The notes under the pieces were generated by a model. It was not told where the DNA came from, made no database searches, and worked only from the letters and a program-made list of their open reading frames with translations. Positions 1 through 7,662 of a DNA stretch of 24,955 nucleotides are shown piece after piece. Position numbers and translations under genes: made by a program. Source of the stretch: SKW197 sp049970095 (GTDB lineage Archaea; Thermoplasmatota; Thermoplasmata; Lutacidiplasmatales; SKW197); NCBI GenBank assembly GCA_049970095.1, contig JBMFNP010000025.1, positions 1 to 24,955 on the forward strand, given 5' to 3'. Position 1 is the stretch's first letter. Each line of letters opens with the position of its first letter.

Positions 1-345
1 GTGGTGTATGTGAAGGATCTGGATAGCGGTGAGGCAATAGAGAACGCCAGTGTGGAGGTAAATGTGAGCGGGGTGAAAATTGCGTCAAAGGTAACAGAGA
101 AAGATGGGAGGGCAGTTTTCGAGTTTGTGCTGGACAACCGTGAGACAGAAAGCCTGGAGATTATGATAAATGCAAACAAAAATGGTTACGAAAATGCAAG
201 CACATTTTTGAGACTCGGGTTGAGCAGAGAAGAGCGGAGTGCTGATGTTGCTATAGAAATAGCAACCCTTGTGCTTGTCTCTGCAATAATTATCTGTGTG
301 GTTTATTGGGTGAAAAAAAGGAAGAGAGCGAGAAGGGTGTACTGA
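1..345 (+). CDS. C-terminal fragment of a membrane-anchored surface protein (5' end outside window)
   Basis: The frame is open from the first base, so the N-terminus lies upstream. The visible 114 residues begin with a beta-rich stretch of about 75 residues, with text such as DLDSGEAIENASVEV and DGRAVFEF. This resembles Ig-like or carboxypeptidase-regulatory-like domains found repeatedly in archaeal surface proteins. One hydrophobic helix follows (about residues 83-103) and then a basic tail (KKRKRARR). The topology is therefore an outside domain, one membrane helix and a short cytoplasmic tail. The function is unknown. An adhesin, surface-layer-associated protein or C-terminally anchored protease would all fit. 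The stop codon is TGA at 343-345. Confidence 0.75.
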   Translation: MVYVKDLDSGEAIENASVEVNVSGVKIASKVTEKDGRAVFEFVLDNRETESLEIMINANKNGYENASTFLRLGLSREERSADVAIEIATLVLVSAIIICVVYWVKKRKRARRVY

Positions 346-429
346 GAGGTGAAATAAAAGGCACTGATTCTATGTTGAACAATCCTTAGCGCTCTTCAGG
401 CAGGAAATTAGCAGGGCAAGGAAAAAATC

Positions 430-437
430 TATATTCT
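430..437 (+). promoter_or_regulatory. putative TATA box for the exported protein at 455
   Basis: An A/T-rich element (ctatattc) lies about 23-25 nt before the GTG at 455. That is the spacing expected for a leaderless archaeal transcript starting at that codon. No Shine-Dalgarno sequence is seen. The 109-bp gap from 346 to 454 holds nothing else I can support. Confidence 0.35.
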
Positions 438-454
438 CCTGAGACATTTACCTT

Positions 455-1624
455 GTGAGGAACATGCGTTGCAGAAAAGGAAGGGTTCCATTTTCATTGA
501 TTGCAATAGTAATTGCATTTCTTACAGTAACAACTGCAGTTTACATGGTGATGCTATTCAACAACCAGAACCAAAACATTAACCTCCAGCAAGCCACCTA
601 CCGTCTTGGCACTTATCTTATAATCCATGAGGACTATTTGAGAGAGAAGGGAGTATCTGCGGTCCTTCTTGCAGTTAACAGATCTAACGATATAGTTTAC
701 ACGAACCAGAACCCGATTGAGTATGTGGAAAATGAAAGTAGGGAAATTATGAAAAACATTACTGGGATTTCTGCAGGTGGAAAGGTAATCAAATTTCCTG
801 AGTACTCTGCTCTCCACAAAAATCTCCAGTGGAAACTCGGTGTATTCAGGTACGATTATCAAATGATGAATGAAAGCGGTGTCATACATTCCTTCACAGG
901 CGATGTGTACATACGCATTAATGGGAAAATCACTACAACTCTCACAGATAACAGGTCAGGGTACTCGCTAACAAAGGATATCAATCTGGATGCCTGGGTG
1001 CCTGTCACCCTACCATTTATCCATCAGCAGAAACAGATAATGGTTGAAGACATAAAAGGAACGCCAGATTACCTTGGTTTTGTGGGAAATATTACCCTTT
1101 ACCTTCTCAAGAGAACCTTCGAAGAAATTTTTGATTATGATTTTTCTCTAGTGACGAAAGCGCTGGTGAGAGAGGCTGTTGAATCTGCAATATCTTTTGA
1201 TGAAGCAAGGCTGTATCAGAAGACGGCAAACAGGAGCGTACACAACTACCTTCTCTCTCTTGGAAATCGTACAGAGGTTGACCCTTACGAATACTGGAAA
1301 GATTTACACGGATGGAGCAAAGTGAGGGGCAGAGGTACCCGTGCAACTGAGCCAATACACCTAGACTATTCGCTTTACAATACTCCTTTTTACTTTTCCA
1401 CACAAACAGTAGAGTTTGCAATGAACGACACGCAGCGAGAATACGATGTCAGCCATGAACTCATTCTACCGGACGCAACAATAACACTGAATGAAACCAC
1501 AAAAGAGGTTCTTGTTAGAGGAGGAATGCTCCATCTCAATGTATGGGAAAATGAAACCTCCTTCTTTGTTATCCATAGGTGTTCCCTTGATATCACCCTT
1601 CAACCGCTCTTGCTAATGGGTTGA
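455..1624 (+). CDS. exported membrane-anchored protein of unknown function
   Basis: This is a 389-residue protein with a basic N-terminus, then a hydrophobic segment (about residues 15-35, with KGRVPFSLIAIVIAF) and a long extracellular-type domain. Roughly ten N-x-S/T sequons (for example NRSND, NESRE, NITGI, NRTEV, NETTK) suggest an N-glycosylated domain outside the cell. The segment is not followed by a clear cleavage site, so it could be an uncleaved anchor. A pilin-like N-terminus is possible but no prepilin peptidase motif is evident. The GTG at 455 is chosen because a TATA-like element lies about 25 nt upstream; ATG at 464 is the alternative. The 3' end overlaps the convergent lplA gene by 25 bp. 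I recognise no family. Confidence 0.75.
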   Translation: MRNMRCRKGRVPFSLIAIVIAFLTVTTAVYMVMLFNNQNQNINLQQATYRLGTYLIIHEDYLREKGVSAVLLAVNRSNDIVYTNQNPIEYVENESREIMKNITGISAGGKVIKFPEYSALHKNLQWKLGVFRYDYQMMNESGVIHSFTGDVYIRINGKITTTLTDNRSGYSLTKDINLDAWVPVTLPFIHQQKQIMVEDIKGTPDYLGFVGNITLYLLKRTFEEIFDYDFSLVTKALVREAVESAISFDEARLYQKTANRSVHNYLLSLGNRTEVDPYEYWKDLHGWSKVRGRGTRATEPIHLDYSLYNTPFYFSTQTVEFAMNDTQREYDVSHELILPDATITLNETTKEVLVRGGMLHLNVWENETSFFVIHRCSLDITLQPLLLMG

Positions 1625-2280
1625 GTATCAAGCAGTTTTGCATAATTTTCAATTATTTTGCTAATAAGGATAGCTTCCTCAACACCATGGTGTTCAAAGA
1701 GTCCGATTACCCGTTCACTGTGTCTGGCAATTCCTTTCTCTGCAAGTTTTTTGCTGGGCTTGAGATACCTATCCATCGCAATATAATCCACATGAAGAAG
1801 GACTGTGCCATGCTGGAGCACACACCCCATTTTTCGTTTCTGTGCACTACCTGAAATTTTTCTTCCGAACATCTGAATATCATTGATAGGTTTGTATTCT
1901 ACAGGATATCTTAGTTCTCTCAATGCCTGCACAATTGGAGTGCATAAAAACTCATAACTTTTTCTTCTATCAAAGGGCACCAGTTTTTCAGGAAGGGAAA
2001 TTGCGTACTCAAGTGTGTTTCTGTCTGTATAAATTGCACTTCCAGCACTCTCCCTGTAGATCAGCACAACCCCATCTTTCATACATCTTTCCACATATAC
2101 TACATCTTCTGCTTTTTCACCATGTCCTATTGAAATTGCAGGTGGCTCGCGCCTGTAAAAATGGAGGTAGCAATTTCCTGTTCTTGCACAATTTTCAAGG
2201 ATTTCTCTATCCTTGGCAACGCTGATCTCAGGGTGAATTATTCCAAGGTCTTCTACAAATAAATCTGGCATATCAGCCAC
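1600..2280 (-). CDS. lplA: lipoate-protein ligase A family protein
   Basis: The product (226 aa) belongs to the BPL/LplA/LipB fold family, which transfers lipoyl or octanoyl groups to E2 or GcvH lysines. Visible landmarks are the substrate loop RESAGSAIYTDRN (about residues 76-88), which replaces the usual RRxSGGGAVYHD, and NDIxxFGRKISGSAQ (about 133-146) with the catalytic lysine near position 141. The conserved LQHGTVLL follows. The protein is shorter than bacterial LplA and lacks the C-terminal accessory domain; as I recall, Thermoplasma encodes that domain as a separate LplB, and none is visible here. The GTG start overlaps the thrS stop (GTGGCTGA), implying translational coupling; ATG at 2271 is an alternative. 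An octanoyltransferase or a biotin ligase relative cannot be excluded. Confidence 0.85.
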   Translation of the reverse strand: MADMPDLFVEDLGIIHPEISVAKDREILENCARTGNCYLHFYRREPPAISIGHGEKAEDVVYVERCMKDGVVLIYRESAGSAIYTDRNTLEYAISLPEKLVPFDRRKSYEFLCTPIVQALRELRYPVEYKPINDIQMFGRKISGSAQKRKMGCVLQHGTVLLHVDYIAMDRYLKPSKKLAEKGIARHSERVIGLFEHHGVEEAILISKIIENYAKLLDTQPISKSG

Positions 2281-4144
2281 GAAAGACAGGGCGCCTGCTT
2301 AACAAGGTTGGAAGTGGTAAGCCCATGTAAGGATAGCCAGCAGTGTGTTTTTTAATATAATCATGCAGTGCCTCTATACTCATTGTAAGCACCTCACCAC
2401 TACGCATTCTCAGGTTCAGCATGCCACTGCTTTTTTCTTTATCCCCATAGACCGCTATTATACTCACCCACTCCCGTTCTGCATCCCTTATTCTCTTGCT
2501 CACTGTCTCATCCCTGTCATCCACATCTGCCCTGCAATCAAGTGCTTTTGCAATTTTTAAGCAGTCATCAACATACTGGCTTGATACGGGTATGAGGCGC
2601 ACTTGGGTGGGCGAGAGCCACAGTGGAAAACCTGGCTTTCTTTCTCCCTGTTTCATGAATTCTTTCTCAAGCAGAGCATAGATTACTCTCTCAATTGCAC
2701 CCGATGGTGACTGGTGCAGAATTAATGGATAATGCTCTTTTCCATCTTCGCCTGTGTAGGTGATCCCATACCTTTCCGCATTTTCTACATCAATCTGGTC
2801 TGTGTTGAGTGCCGAGCCCTTATCAAGCGCATCTACAAAGTTCCATTCGTATTTAAAAACAAAATAGAAGAATCTTTCATCCCACATCTCAAGAAGTGCG
2901 GGTTTCCCCCATCTTCTTACAAGTTCTCTGACTACTTCACCATGCTCCTGATAAAAGTCCTTTGTTACCCTGAGCGCTAGCTCAAGGTCATCTGGAATCT
3001 CAAAACCTATGCCAGAAAGAATTTCCCGAGAGAGTTCAAATCTCTCTATTAGCTCTTTTTTTGCCATCTCCACATCTGCACAGAATGAATGGCAATCTGG
3101 CATTGTGAAGGAGCGTAATCTTCTCAAGCCTGCAAGTTCTCCTCTCTGTTCTACCCTAAATGAATACCTTGTGAGCTCATAGAGGCGCAGGGGCAGATGC
3201 CTGTAAGAAATCTTTGCGTTGTGCATTATAAGAAACTGCCCGAAGCATGCTGCAAATCTGAGAAACACCTTTTTATCAGGGCTCTGGATGGTGTATTGTC
3301 TTGCTGGAAAACGGTGCAGATATTTTTTTAATGAAGGATGTTCAAAATCATACATAATTGGTGTCTCTACCTCCATACCCCCTGTTTCCCGCACCTTTGC
3401 ACTTACATATTGTTCCAGCAGGTTTTTTATCAGCCTTCCCTTTGGATAATACCTAAAGTTCCCAGGGTCTGATGCCGGCTCATAATCCACCAGTTCAAGC
3501 CGTCTCATTAGTTCCACATGTGGAGGTTCACGGTCTGCAGCCCTCGTCTTTGCCATTTCATAGGTGCAGAACTTTCTCAGTTTCTGGTATTTTTCAAAAT
3601 CATAGCCCTTTACCTCTCCATCTTCAATTTTCAATTCGTGAAGATTTCCATTAATATCAATAATATACCAGTGTGAAATCACTTTCTTTTCTGTAATCAG
3701 CGCTTTGGAAACCTCATCCTTTTCCTCACCCCTTATCTCTTTTGAAAGCTCAGAAAGTGGGTGCCCCTTGCATTTTATATTGAATTCTTTGTACCAGCCA
3801 AATGGTGCCCTTTTTACTTCTATATGGTGTGCACCAATTTTTTCCGTGAGCGCATCTAGAACAGCAATGGCGTCCTCGCTCTTTGCAAGGTCAGCACTCA
3901 GGTGGGCATAGGGGTAAATGAGCACCCTCTCTGCCTTCACATCTTTTACCACTTTTATTATTTCTTCTGCAGCACTCATCACAACTTTCTCCAGATTAGC
4001 ATAGTCAGTGCTTTCCACACTTGTAAACACCACAAGTACTTCTTCCATCCTGCCCTCTTTATTTTCCTTTATTTCTTCTGCCATCTTTGTTTTCTGGAGG
4101 GCTTTGTACTCCATCCAATCTGCATGTATCAGGAGAATTTTCAT
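2273..4144 (-). CDS. thrS: threonyl-tRNA synthetase, archaeal type
   Basis: This class II synthetase (623 aa) charges tRNA-Thr. The first 140 or so residues (beginning MKILLIHADWMEYKA) are the archaeal ThrRS editing domain, related to D-aminoacyl-tRNA deacylase, which removes mischarged serine; the bacterial TGS/N2 module is absent. The catalytic core shows the zinc ligands of the family: Cys in RFAACFGQF, His in PDCHSFC and His in LHQSPSGAIERV. Motif 2 (YRxE-like) corresponds to RYSFRVEQRG and motif 3 to GAIERVIYALLE. The C-terminal anticodon-binding domain begins near LSPTQVRLIPVS. The length is normal for a full-length enzyme. ATG at 4144 lies about 30 nt from a TATA element shared with the divergent gene at 4200. 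Confidence 0.97.
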   Translation of the reverse strand: MKILLIHADWMEYKALQKTKMAEEIKENKEGRMEEVLVVFTSVESTDYANLEKVVMSAAEEIIKVVKDVKAERVLIYPYAHLSADLAKSEDAIAVLDALTEKIGAHHIEVKRAPFGWYKEFNIKCKGHPLSELSKEIRGEEKDEVSKALITEKKVISHWYIIDINGNLHELKIEDGEVKGYDFEKYQKLRKFCTYEMAKTRAADREPPHVELMRRLELVDYEPASDPGNFRYYPKGRLIKNLLEQYVSAKVRETGGMEVETPIMYDFEHPSLKKYLHRFPARQYTIQSPDKKVFLRFAACFGQFLIMHNAKISYRHLPLRLYELTRYSFRVEQRGELAGLRRLRSFTMPDCHSFCADVEMAKKELIERFELSREILSGIGFEIPDDLELALRVTKDFYQEHGEVVRELVRRWGKPALLEMWDERFFYFVFKYEWNFVDALDKGSALNTDQIDVENAERYGITYTGEDGKEHYPLILHQSPSGAIERVIYALLEKEFMKQGERKPGFPLWLSPTQVRLIPVSSQYVDDCLKIAKALDCRADVDDRDETVSKRIRDAEREWVSIIAVYGDKEKSSGMLNLRMRSGEVLTMSIEALHDYIKKHTAGYPYMGLPLPTLLSRRPVFRG

Positions 4145-4170
4145 TTCAATCCCGTTATTGAGAAAGCAAG

Positions 4171-4180
4171 GTTATATATT
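4171..4180. promoter_or_regulatory. single TATA element between divergent thrS and the 90-aa gene
   Basis: The element gttatatatt is nearly symmetric. It sits about 25 nt before the plus-strand ATG at 4200 and about 31 nt before the minus-strand thrS ATG at 4144. No other TATA-like element is evident in this 55-bp gap, so the two genes may share it. Plus-strand transcription from it would be leaderless. Confidence 0.55.
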
Positions 4181-4199
4181 TCCATTACGATTTACATCC

Positions 4200-4472
4200 A
4201 TGTATCCCGAGGAAGTAATTACCATCTCAAAGAAAGGCGCAAAAGAAGCAAGGGTGTTGCTTGATGCTGGTAGGTTCTTCAGATATAAATATGTGAATAT
4301 TGATACTGGAAAATCCGATGAAAAGGTGAAGATTGTGCTGATGAATGAAGAGGGGATTTGTGAGGAATACTTTATTGTGCCAGTGAAGGGCGGAAAATTT
4401 CTGCTCCTGCCCCAGGATTACAAGGGGAAAAGGAAGGTGTGGAATGGAAAAGCATCTGTTGAGATTCCCTGA
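4200..4472 (+). CDS. small conserved-looking protein of unknown function
   Basis: The product is 90 residues, beginning MYPEEVITISKKGAKEARV. An upstream in-frame extension exists back to 4008 but would run antisense through thrS. ATG at 4200 is preferred because the TATA box at 4171-4180 places the transcription start at or next to it. The protein is charged and soluble, with a short helix (KKGAKEARVLLDAG), then alternating beta strands (KVKIVLMNEEG, EYFIVPVKGGKFLLLP) and a final KRKVWNGKASVEIP. No cysteines suggest metal binding beyond a single Cys. The radical SAM gene starts 12 bp downstream, so the two are probably cotranscribed. I do not recognise the family. Confidence 0.75.
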   Translation: MYPEEVITISKKGAKEARVLLDAGRFFRYKYVNIDTGKSDEKVKIVLMNEEGICEEYFIVPVKGGKFLLLPQDYKGKRKVWNGKASVEIP

Positions 4473-4484
4473 GAGAGTGAAGGC

Positions 4485-5309
4485 ATGCCAGAAATAACTG
4501 TTAGAGAGGTAAAAACTGCACTATCAGAGACCTCTCTTGGTGCATTTCATTATGCGCTCAACCCTTACAGAGGTTGCCTCCATGGATGTCTTTACTGCTA
4601 CGCACCTTATGTGCTGCGAGAGAAAAGGGAATGGGGTAGCTTTGTTGAGGTCAGAAAAAATCTGCCAGATGTTCTTTTAAGGGAAATAAGAAGGAGGGGA
4701 AGGGAAAGAATCATAGGTCTCGGAACAGTTACAGATCCGTATCAGCCAGTTGAAAAAAAATATGGTGTCACCAGAAGGTGTGTGGAAATTTTGAAAAATA
4801 GTGGCAGAAAGTTTGTAATCCAGACAAAATCAGAGGGCGTACTCCGCGACCTTGATTTGCTTGGTGATGCAAAGGCAGAAGTAGGATTGACAGTAACATC
4901 AATAGACGAGAGATTTACAGGGATTGTTGAACCATTCGCCTCCACACCAGCCCAAAGGTTGAATGCTGTGAAGGTGCTCGGAGACGCCGGGATTTCCACA
5001 TATATTTTTGTGGGACCTATTTTTCCAGCTTTCTTCAGAGAAAGAGAAAAAATTGATGAATTTCTGGGTGTGCTGATTCAACATAATCCCTGCTATGTGA
5101 TATTTGACAGATTCCGTACAAGGCAGGGAATGATGGAGAAGTTATTGGCAAAGGCACCACAATATTCTGAAATCTTTTTGGAAATTTCAAAGATGACTGA
5201 GAGCGACTGGCAGAACCTGGTTCAGAATCTGAGGGATGCTGCAGCCAGCGCAGGACTGAAGGTAGCAATATCTGAAACTGAGAGTTGGAAGTTCTCAGGG
5301 GAACCTTAA
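4485..5309 (+). CDS. radical SAM protein, SPL (spore photoproduct lyase-like) family
   Basis: This 274-aa protein has the radical SAM cluster motif C-x3-C-x2-C at residues 31, 35 and 38 (GCLHGCLYCYAP), which binds a 4Fe-4S cluster and S-adenosylmethionine. The preceding NPYRGC and the following GLGTVTDPYQPVEKKYGVTR are characteristic of the COG1533/SplB-like group. That group is named after spore photoproduct lyase but in archaea has no established substrate. The rest is a TIM-barrel-like run (FVIQTKSEGVLRDLDLL, EVGLTVTSIDE). ATG at 4485 follows gagagagtga, a plausible ribosome-binding site, 12 bp after the preceding stop. DNA repair is only one possibility. Confidence 0.88.
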   Translation: MPEITVREVKTALSETSLGAFHYALNPYRGCLHGCLYCYAPYVLREKREWGSFVEVRKNLPDVLLREIRRRGRERIIGLGTVTDPYQPVEKKYGVTRRCVEILKNSGRKFVIQTKSEGVLRDLDLLGDAKAEVGLTVTSIDERFTGIVEPFASTPAQRLNAVKVLGDAGISTYIFVGPIFPAFFREREKIDEFLGVLIQHNPCYVIFDRFRTRQGMMEKLLAKAPQYSEIFLEISKMTESDWQNLVQNLRDAAASAGLKVAISETESWKFSGEP

Positions 5310-5319
5310 CTTTGGTTGA

Positions 5320-5341
5320 TGAGATTTATCTAATAATCTCA
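5320..5341 (+). terminator. weak hairpin after the radical SAM gene
   Basis: The 7-bp arms tgagatt (5320-5326) and aatctca (5335-5341) enclose an 8-nt loop, 10 bp after the stop codon. There is no following oligo-T run, so termination here is tentative. Apart from this and the TBP promoter, the 186-bp gap holds nothing else recognisable. Confidence 0.25.
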
Positions 5342-5436
5342 GCCAGGAAACCGAGAGCCTGCCAGATAGTAATGGTAAGACCTAGGTCCAAAAATTTTGA
5401 ATTTTCAAACAAAACTTATGTTCCTCCACCATCCGC

Positions 5437-5478
5437 AAAATATAAATACGATATTGACATGGGTTTAAATACTATATA
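5437..5478 (+). promoter_or_regulatory. tandem TATA boxes of the TBP gene
   Basis: Two A/T-rich elements lie in tandem: aaaatataaata at 5437-5448 and tttaaatactatata at 5464-5478. The second is centred about 25 nt before ATG 5496, so its transcript would be leaderless. The first would give a leader of about 27 nt. Because the product itself binds TATA boxes, two adjacent sites could allow autoregulation. Confidence 0.55.
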
Positions 5479-5495
5479 AAGCAGGGGGCACAAAA

Positions 5496-6044
5496 ATGGT
5501 AAAAATAAAAATAGAGAATGTGGTGGCAAGCACATCGCTGGATGGCGACCTAGACCTCCAGAAGATTGCGAACGCACTGGAAGGTGCAGAATATGAACCC
5601 GAGCAATTCCCTGGGCTGATCTATCGCTTATCTGAGCCAAAAACAGCAACTTTGCTTTTCAGAAGCGGAAAGGTTGTATGCACAGGTGCAAAGAGCATTG
5701 AAGATGTGAAAAGGGCAATTCTTACAGTAGCAGAACAGATTGAGAAGGCAGGCATGAAGATAAACAAAAAACCGGAAATTGAAATCCAGAATATTGTAGC
5801 ATCTTCTGACCTTGAACAGGAGATCAATCTCAATGCGATTGCAATCAGCTTGGGACTTGAGAAGGTTGAGTATGAACCCGAACAATTCCCAGGACTTGTT
5901 TACCGGCTGGAAAACCCCAAGGTTGTGGTGCTTCTTTTTGGTTCTGGCAAGCTCGTATGCACGGGTGCAAGATTACCTGAGGATGTAGAGCACGCAGTGG
6001 AGAAAATCATGGAAGAATTGAGGTCTGTGGATTTGTTAAGATGA
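5496..6044 (+). CDS. tbp: TATA-binding protein (TBP), general transcription factor
   Basis: The product (182 aa) is the saddle-shaped factor that binds TATA boxes and recruits TFB and RNA polymerase. The two direct repeats are plain: YEPEQFPGLIYRLSEPKTAT then LLFRSGKVVCTGAKSIED (first half), and YEPEQFPGLVYRLENPKVVV then LLFGSGKLVCTGARLPED (second half). Each repeat is about 90 residues, the normal archaeal TBP length. Both halves retain the FPGL phenylalanine that inserts into the DNA minor groove. The C-terminal acidic tail found in many archaeal TBPs is missing; the protein ends EELRSVDLLR. The stop overlaps the next start (ATGA). Confidence 0.98.
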   Translation: MVKIKIENVVASTSLDGDLDLQKIANALEGAEYEPEQFPGLIYRLSEPKTATLLFRSGKVVCTGAKSIEDVKRAILTVAEQIEKAGMKINKKPEIEIQNIVASSDLEQEINLNAIAISLGLEKVEYEPEQFPGLVYRLENPKVVVLLFGSGKLVCTGARLPEDVEHAVEKIMEELRSVDLLR

Positions 6045-6919
6045 GGATTCCTGTACTAGATGACCATATTCATCTTTCACCAGCAGGCGGAAATGTAGAA
6101 TCAGTAAAAAGGTTTGAAAGGGCAGGGGGAACCCACTGCATAATCGTAAATATGCCATATGCTGGAATGGAAGCACTCAAAAATAGATGCTTTATTCCAC
6201 AGTACGAAGAGACTATAAGGTTATGCAAAAAGGTGAATCTTGAGACTGGAGTAAAGGCATTTGCTGTGGTTGGTCCCTATCCTGTGGAATTACTTTCCCT
6301 CGCAGAAAAATATGGACTGGAAAAGGCAAAGGAAATAATGCTTAAAGGAATTGATGATGCTGCTGGGTTTATAAAAGAAAGAAATGCAATAGGGTTCGGA
6401 GAAATCGGAAGGCCACATTTTGAAGTTAGCAAGGACATTTTAGAGGCAAGCAACGAAGTAATGGAATATGCATTCAAAACTGCGAAATCCCTGGATTGTG
6501 CTGTTGTACTTCATACAGAAAGGGCTAAGAAGCAAGTGTACGCGGAAATTGTGGCAATCGCCTCAAACTCAGGAATTGATAAGCGGAAGGTGGTAAAGCA
6601 CTTTGCAAGCGTGGAAACAATCTCAGATAGTCGTGGAATAACTCCATCTGTACTCGCTTCCAGAGAAATTCTGAAACCGGAATTGTACGAAAAACCAAAT
6701 TTCATGCTAGAAACTGACTTTCTGGATGATTTCAAAAGACCTGGGGCTGTGCTGGACATTACCACGGTGCCAAAAAGGGTGAGACAGTTAATTGAAATGG
6801 GAATAGGCGAGGAAAAAATTCTGGAAATAATGAAGGACTTGCCAGAAAAAGTGTACGGAATTGAAATCTCTGTTAATGCCCCTAATGCCCCTCTGGTCAC
6901 CCAGTACCGAAATGAATAA
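6041..6919 (+). CDS. TatD-like metal-dependent hydrolase (TIM barrel)
   Basis: The 292-aa protein has amidohydrolase/TatD-type metal ligands in the expected order. These are the N-terminal HxH in LDDHIHL (His9, His11), the Glu of GFGEIGRPHFE, the His of VVLHTER, the His of VVKHFAS and the Asp of LETDFLDD. TatD enzymes are metal-dependent nucleases or phosphoesterases, but archaeal members of this branch are uncharacterised and the substrate is unknown. The ATG overlaps the TBP stop by 4 bp (ATGA), so translation is probably coupled. The last 15 or so residues (after VYGIEISVN) look like an unconserved tail running into the 5S promoter. Confidence 0.85.
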   Translation: MRIPVLDDHIHLSPAGGNVESVKRFERAGGTHCIIVNMPYAGMEALKNRCFIPQYEETIRLCKKVNLETGVKAFAVVGPYPVELLSLAEKYGLEKAKEIMLKGIDDAAGFIKERNAIGFGEIGRPHFEVSKDILEASNEVMEYAFKTAKSLDCAVVLHTERAKKQVYAEIVAIASNSGIDKRKVVKHFASVETISDSRGITPSVLASREILKPELYEKPNFMLETDFLDDFKRPGAVLDITTVPKRVRQLIEMGIGEEKILEIMKDLPEKVYGIEISVNAPNAPLVTQYRNE

Positions 6920-6920
6920 T

Positions 6921-6931
6921 CTTTATATATC
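6921..6931 (+). promoter_or_regulatory. TATA box of the 5S rRNA gene
   Basis: The element ctttatatatc is centred 26 nt before the predicted first base of 5S rRNA (6952). This is the classic archaeal spacing, and it begins immediately after the stop codon of the TatD-like gene. Confidence 0.75.
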
Positions 6932-6951
6932 CCCAACATTTTCCTTCTCAA

Positions 6952-7074
6952 TGTCGACGGCCAGAGGAGCAGGGAAACACCCGGTCTCTTTCCGAACCCG
7001 GAAGTTAAGCCTGCTCGCGTTCCATGTGGTACTCCAGTGCGCGAGCCTGCGGGAAGCATGGAACGCTGTCGACA
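6952..7074 (+). rRNA. rrf: 5S ribosomal RNA, stand-alone gene
   Basis: Helix I is formed by tgtcgac (6952-6958) and gtcgaca (7068-7074). The interior carries the hallmark 5S core: cccggtc, then ttccgaacccggaagttaag, and cctgctcgcg pairing with cgcgagcctg across the helix IV/V region. The length of about 123 nt is normal. No 16S or 23S sequence is near it, so this 5S gene is unlinked and has its own TATA box. A T-rich stretch (tgaattttgaaccttgatttt, about 7077-7097) probably serves as its terminator. Confidence 0.95.
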
Positions 7075-7103
7075 CATGAATTTTGAACCTTGATTTTAAG
7101 AAA

Positions 7104-7114
7104 GTTATAAAATA
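7104..7114 (+). promoter_or_regulatory. TATA box for the gamma-carbonic anhydrase gene
   Basis: The element gttataaaata is centred about 26 nt before ATG 7135. This predicts a leaderless mRNA independent of the 5S transcript. Confidence 0.6.
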
Positions 7115-7134
7115 CCTGTGTCCTTCTCCCCATC

Positions 7135-7662
7135 ATGCCAAAAATCCATCCAACATGTTATGTGCATGAAAGTGCAGTGATTATAGGCGATGTGGAAATT
7201 GGTGAGGAAACTTCCGTCTGGCCAAATGCAGTGATTCGTGGAGATCTCCTCCCGATAAAAATAGGAAGTTACTCCAATATCCAGGACAATTGTGTTATTC
7301 ATACATCTCCCAGAGACCGTGTATTTATTGGAGATTATGTTACCCTAGGGCATGGTGCAGTGGTGCATGGGGCAAAACTTGGCAATTATATCATCGTAGG
7401 AATGAATGCTGTGGTGCTGAATGGGGCTGAGATTGGAGATGGATGTATTATCGGTGCTGGTGCGATTGTCAAGGAAGGAATGAAAATTCCACCATACTCA
7501 CTTGCGGTGGGCGTTCCTGCGAAAATAATCAGGGAGAATGATACCAGTTTGTTGGAAGCCACAAAACGAAATGCAGAGGAATACCTGGAACTTTCAAAAA
7601 ATTATAAAGCAGGAAAATACGAGAGCCACATAAATAAATCAAATGCGGGAGCCAGGATTTGA
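7135..7662 (+). CDS. gamma-class carbonic anhydrase-like protein (left-handed beta-helix)
   Basis: The 175-aa protein consists of hexapeptide repeats (IGDVEIGEETSVWPNAVIRGD and on) forming a left-handed beta-helix. Residues matching the active site of archaeal gamma carbonic anhydrases are present: Arg35 and Asp37 (RGD), Gln50 (NIQDN) and three histidines at 56 (VIHTS), 73 and 78 (GHGAVVHG), which would bind zinc or iron. The acidic loop of the Methanosarcina Cam enzyme is missing, as in CamH, PaaY and CaiE-like members, so hydration of CO2 is likely but not certain. A helical C-terminus (LLEATKRNAEEYLELS) caps the helix. The last six or so codons and the TGA stop run antisense into the tRNA-Leu gene. 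Confidence 0.9.
   Translation: MPKIHPTCYVHESAVIIGDVEIGEETSVWPNAVIRGDLLPIKIGSYSNIQDNCVIHTSPRDRVFIGDYVTLGHGAVVHGAKLGNYIIVGMNAVVLNGAEIGDGCIIGAGAIVKEGMKIPPYSLAVGVPAKIIRENDTSLLEATKRNAEEYLELSKNYKAGKYESHINKSNAGARI

Noticed and set aside
4008..4199. N-terminal extension of the 90-aa protein
   Set aside because: It would be antisense to the thrS start and upstream of the TATA box at 4171, so could not be on the predicted transcript.
6952..7074. The palindrome tgtcgaca at the 5S ends considered as a mobile-element terminal repeat
   Set aside because: It is simply helix I of the 5S rRNA; no transposase or target duplication is present.
6511..7077. 188-aa minus-strand ORF across the 5S gene
   Set aside because: It runs antisense through the 5S rRNA and the TatD-like gene; both are well supported, so this is a shadow frame.
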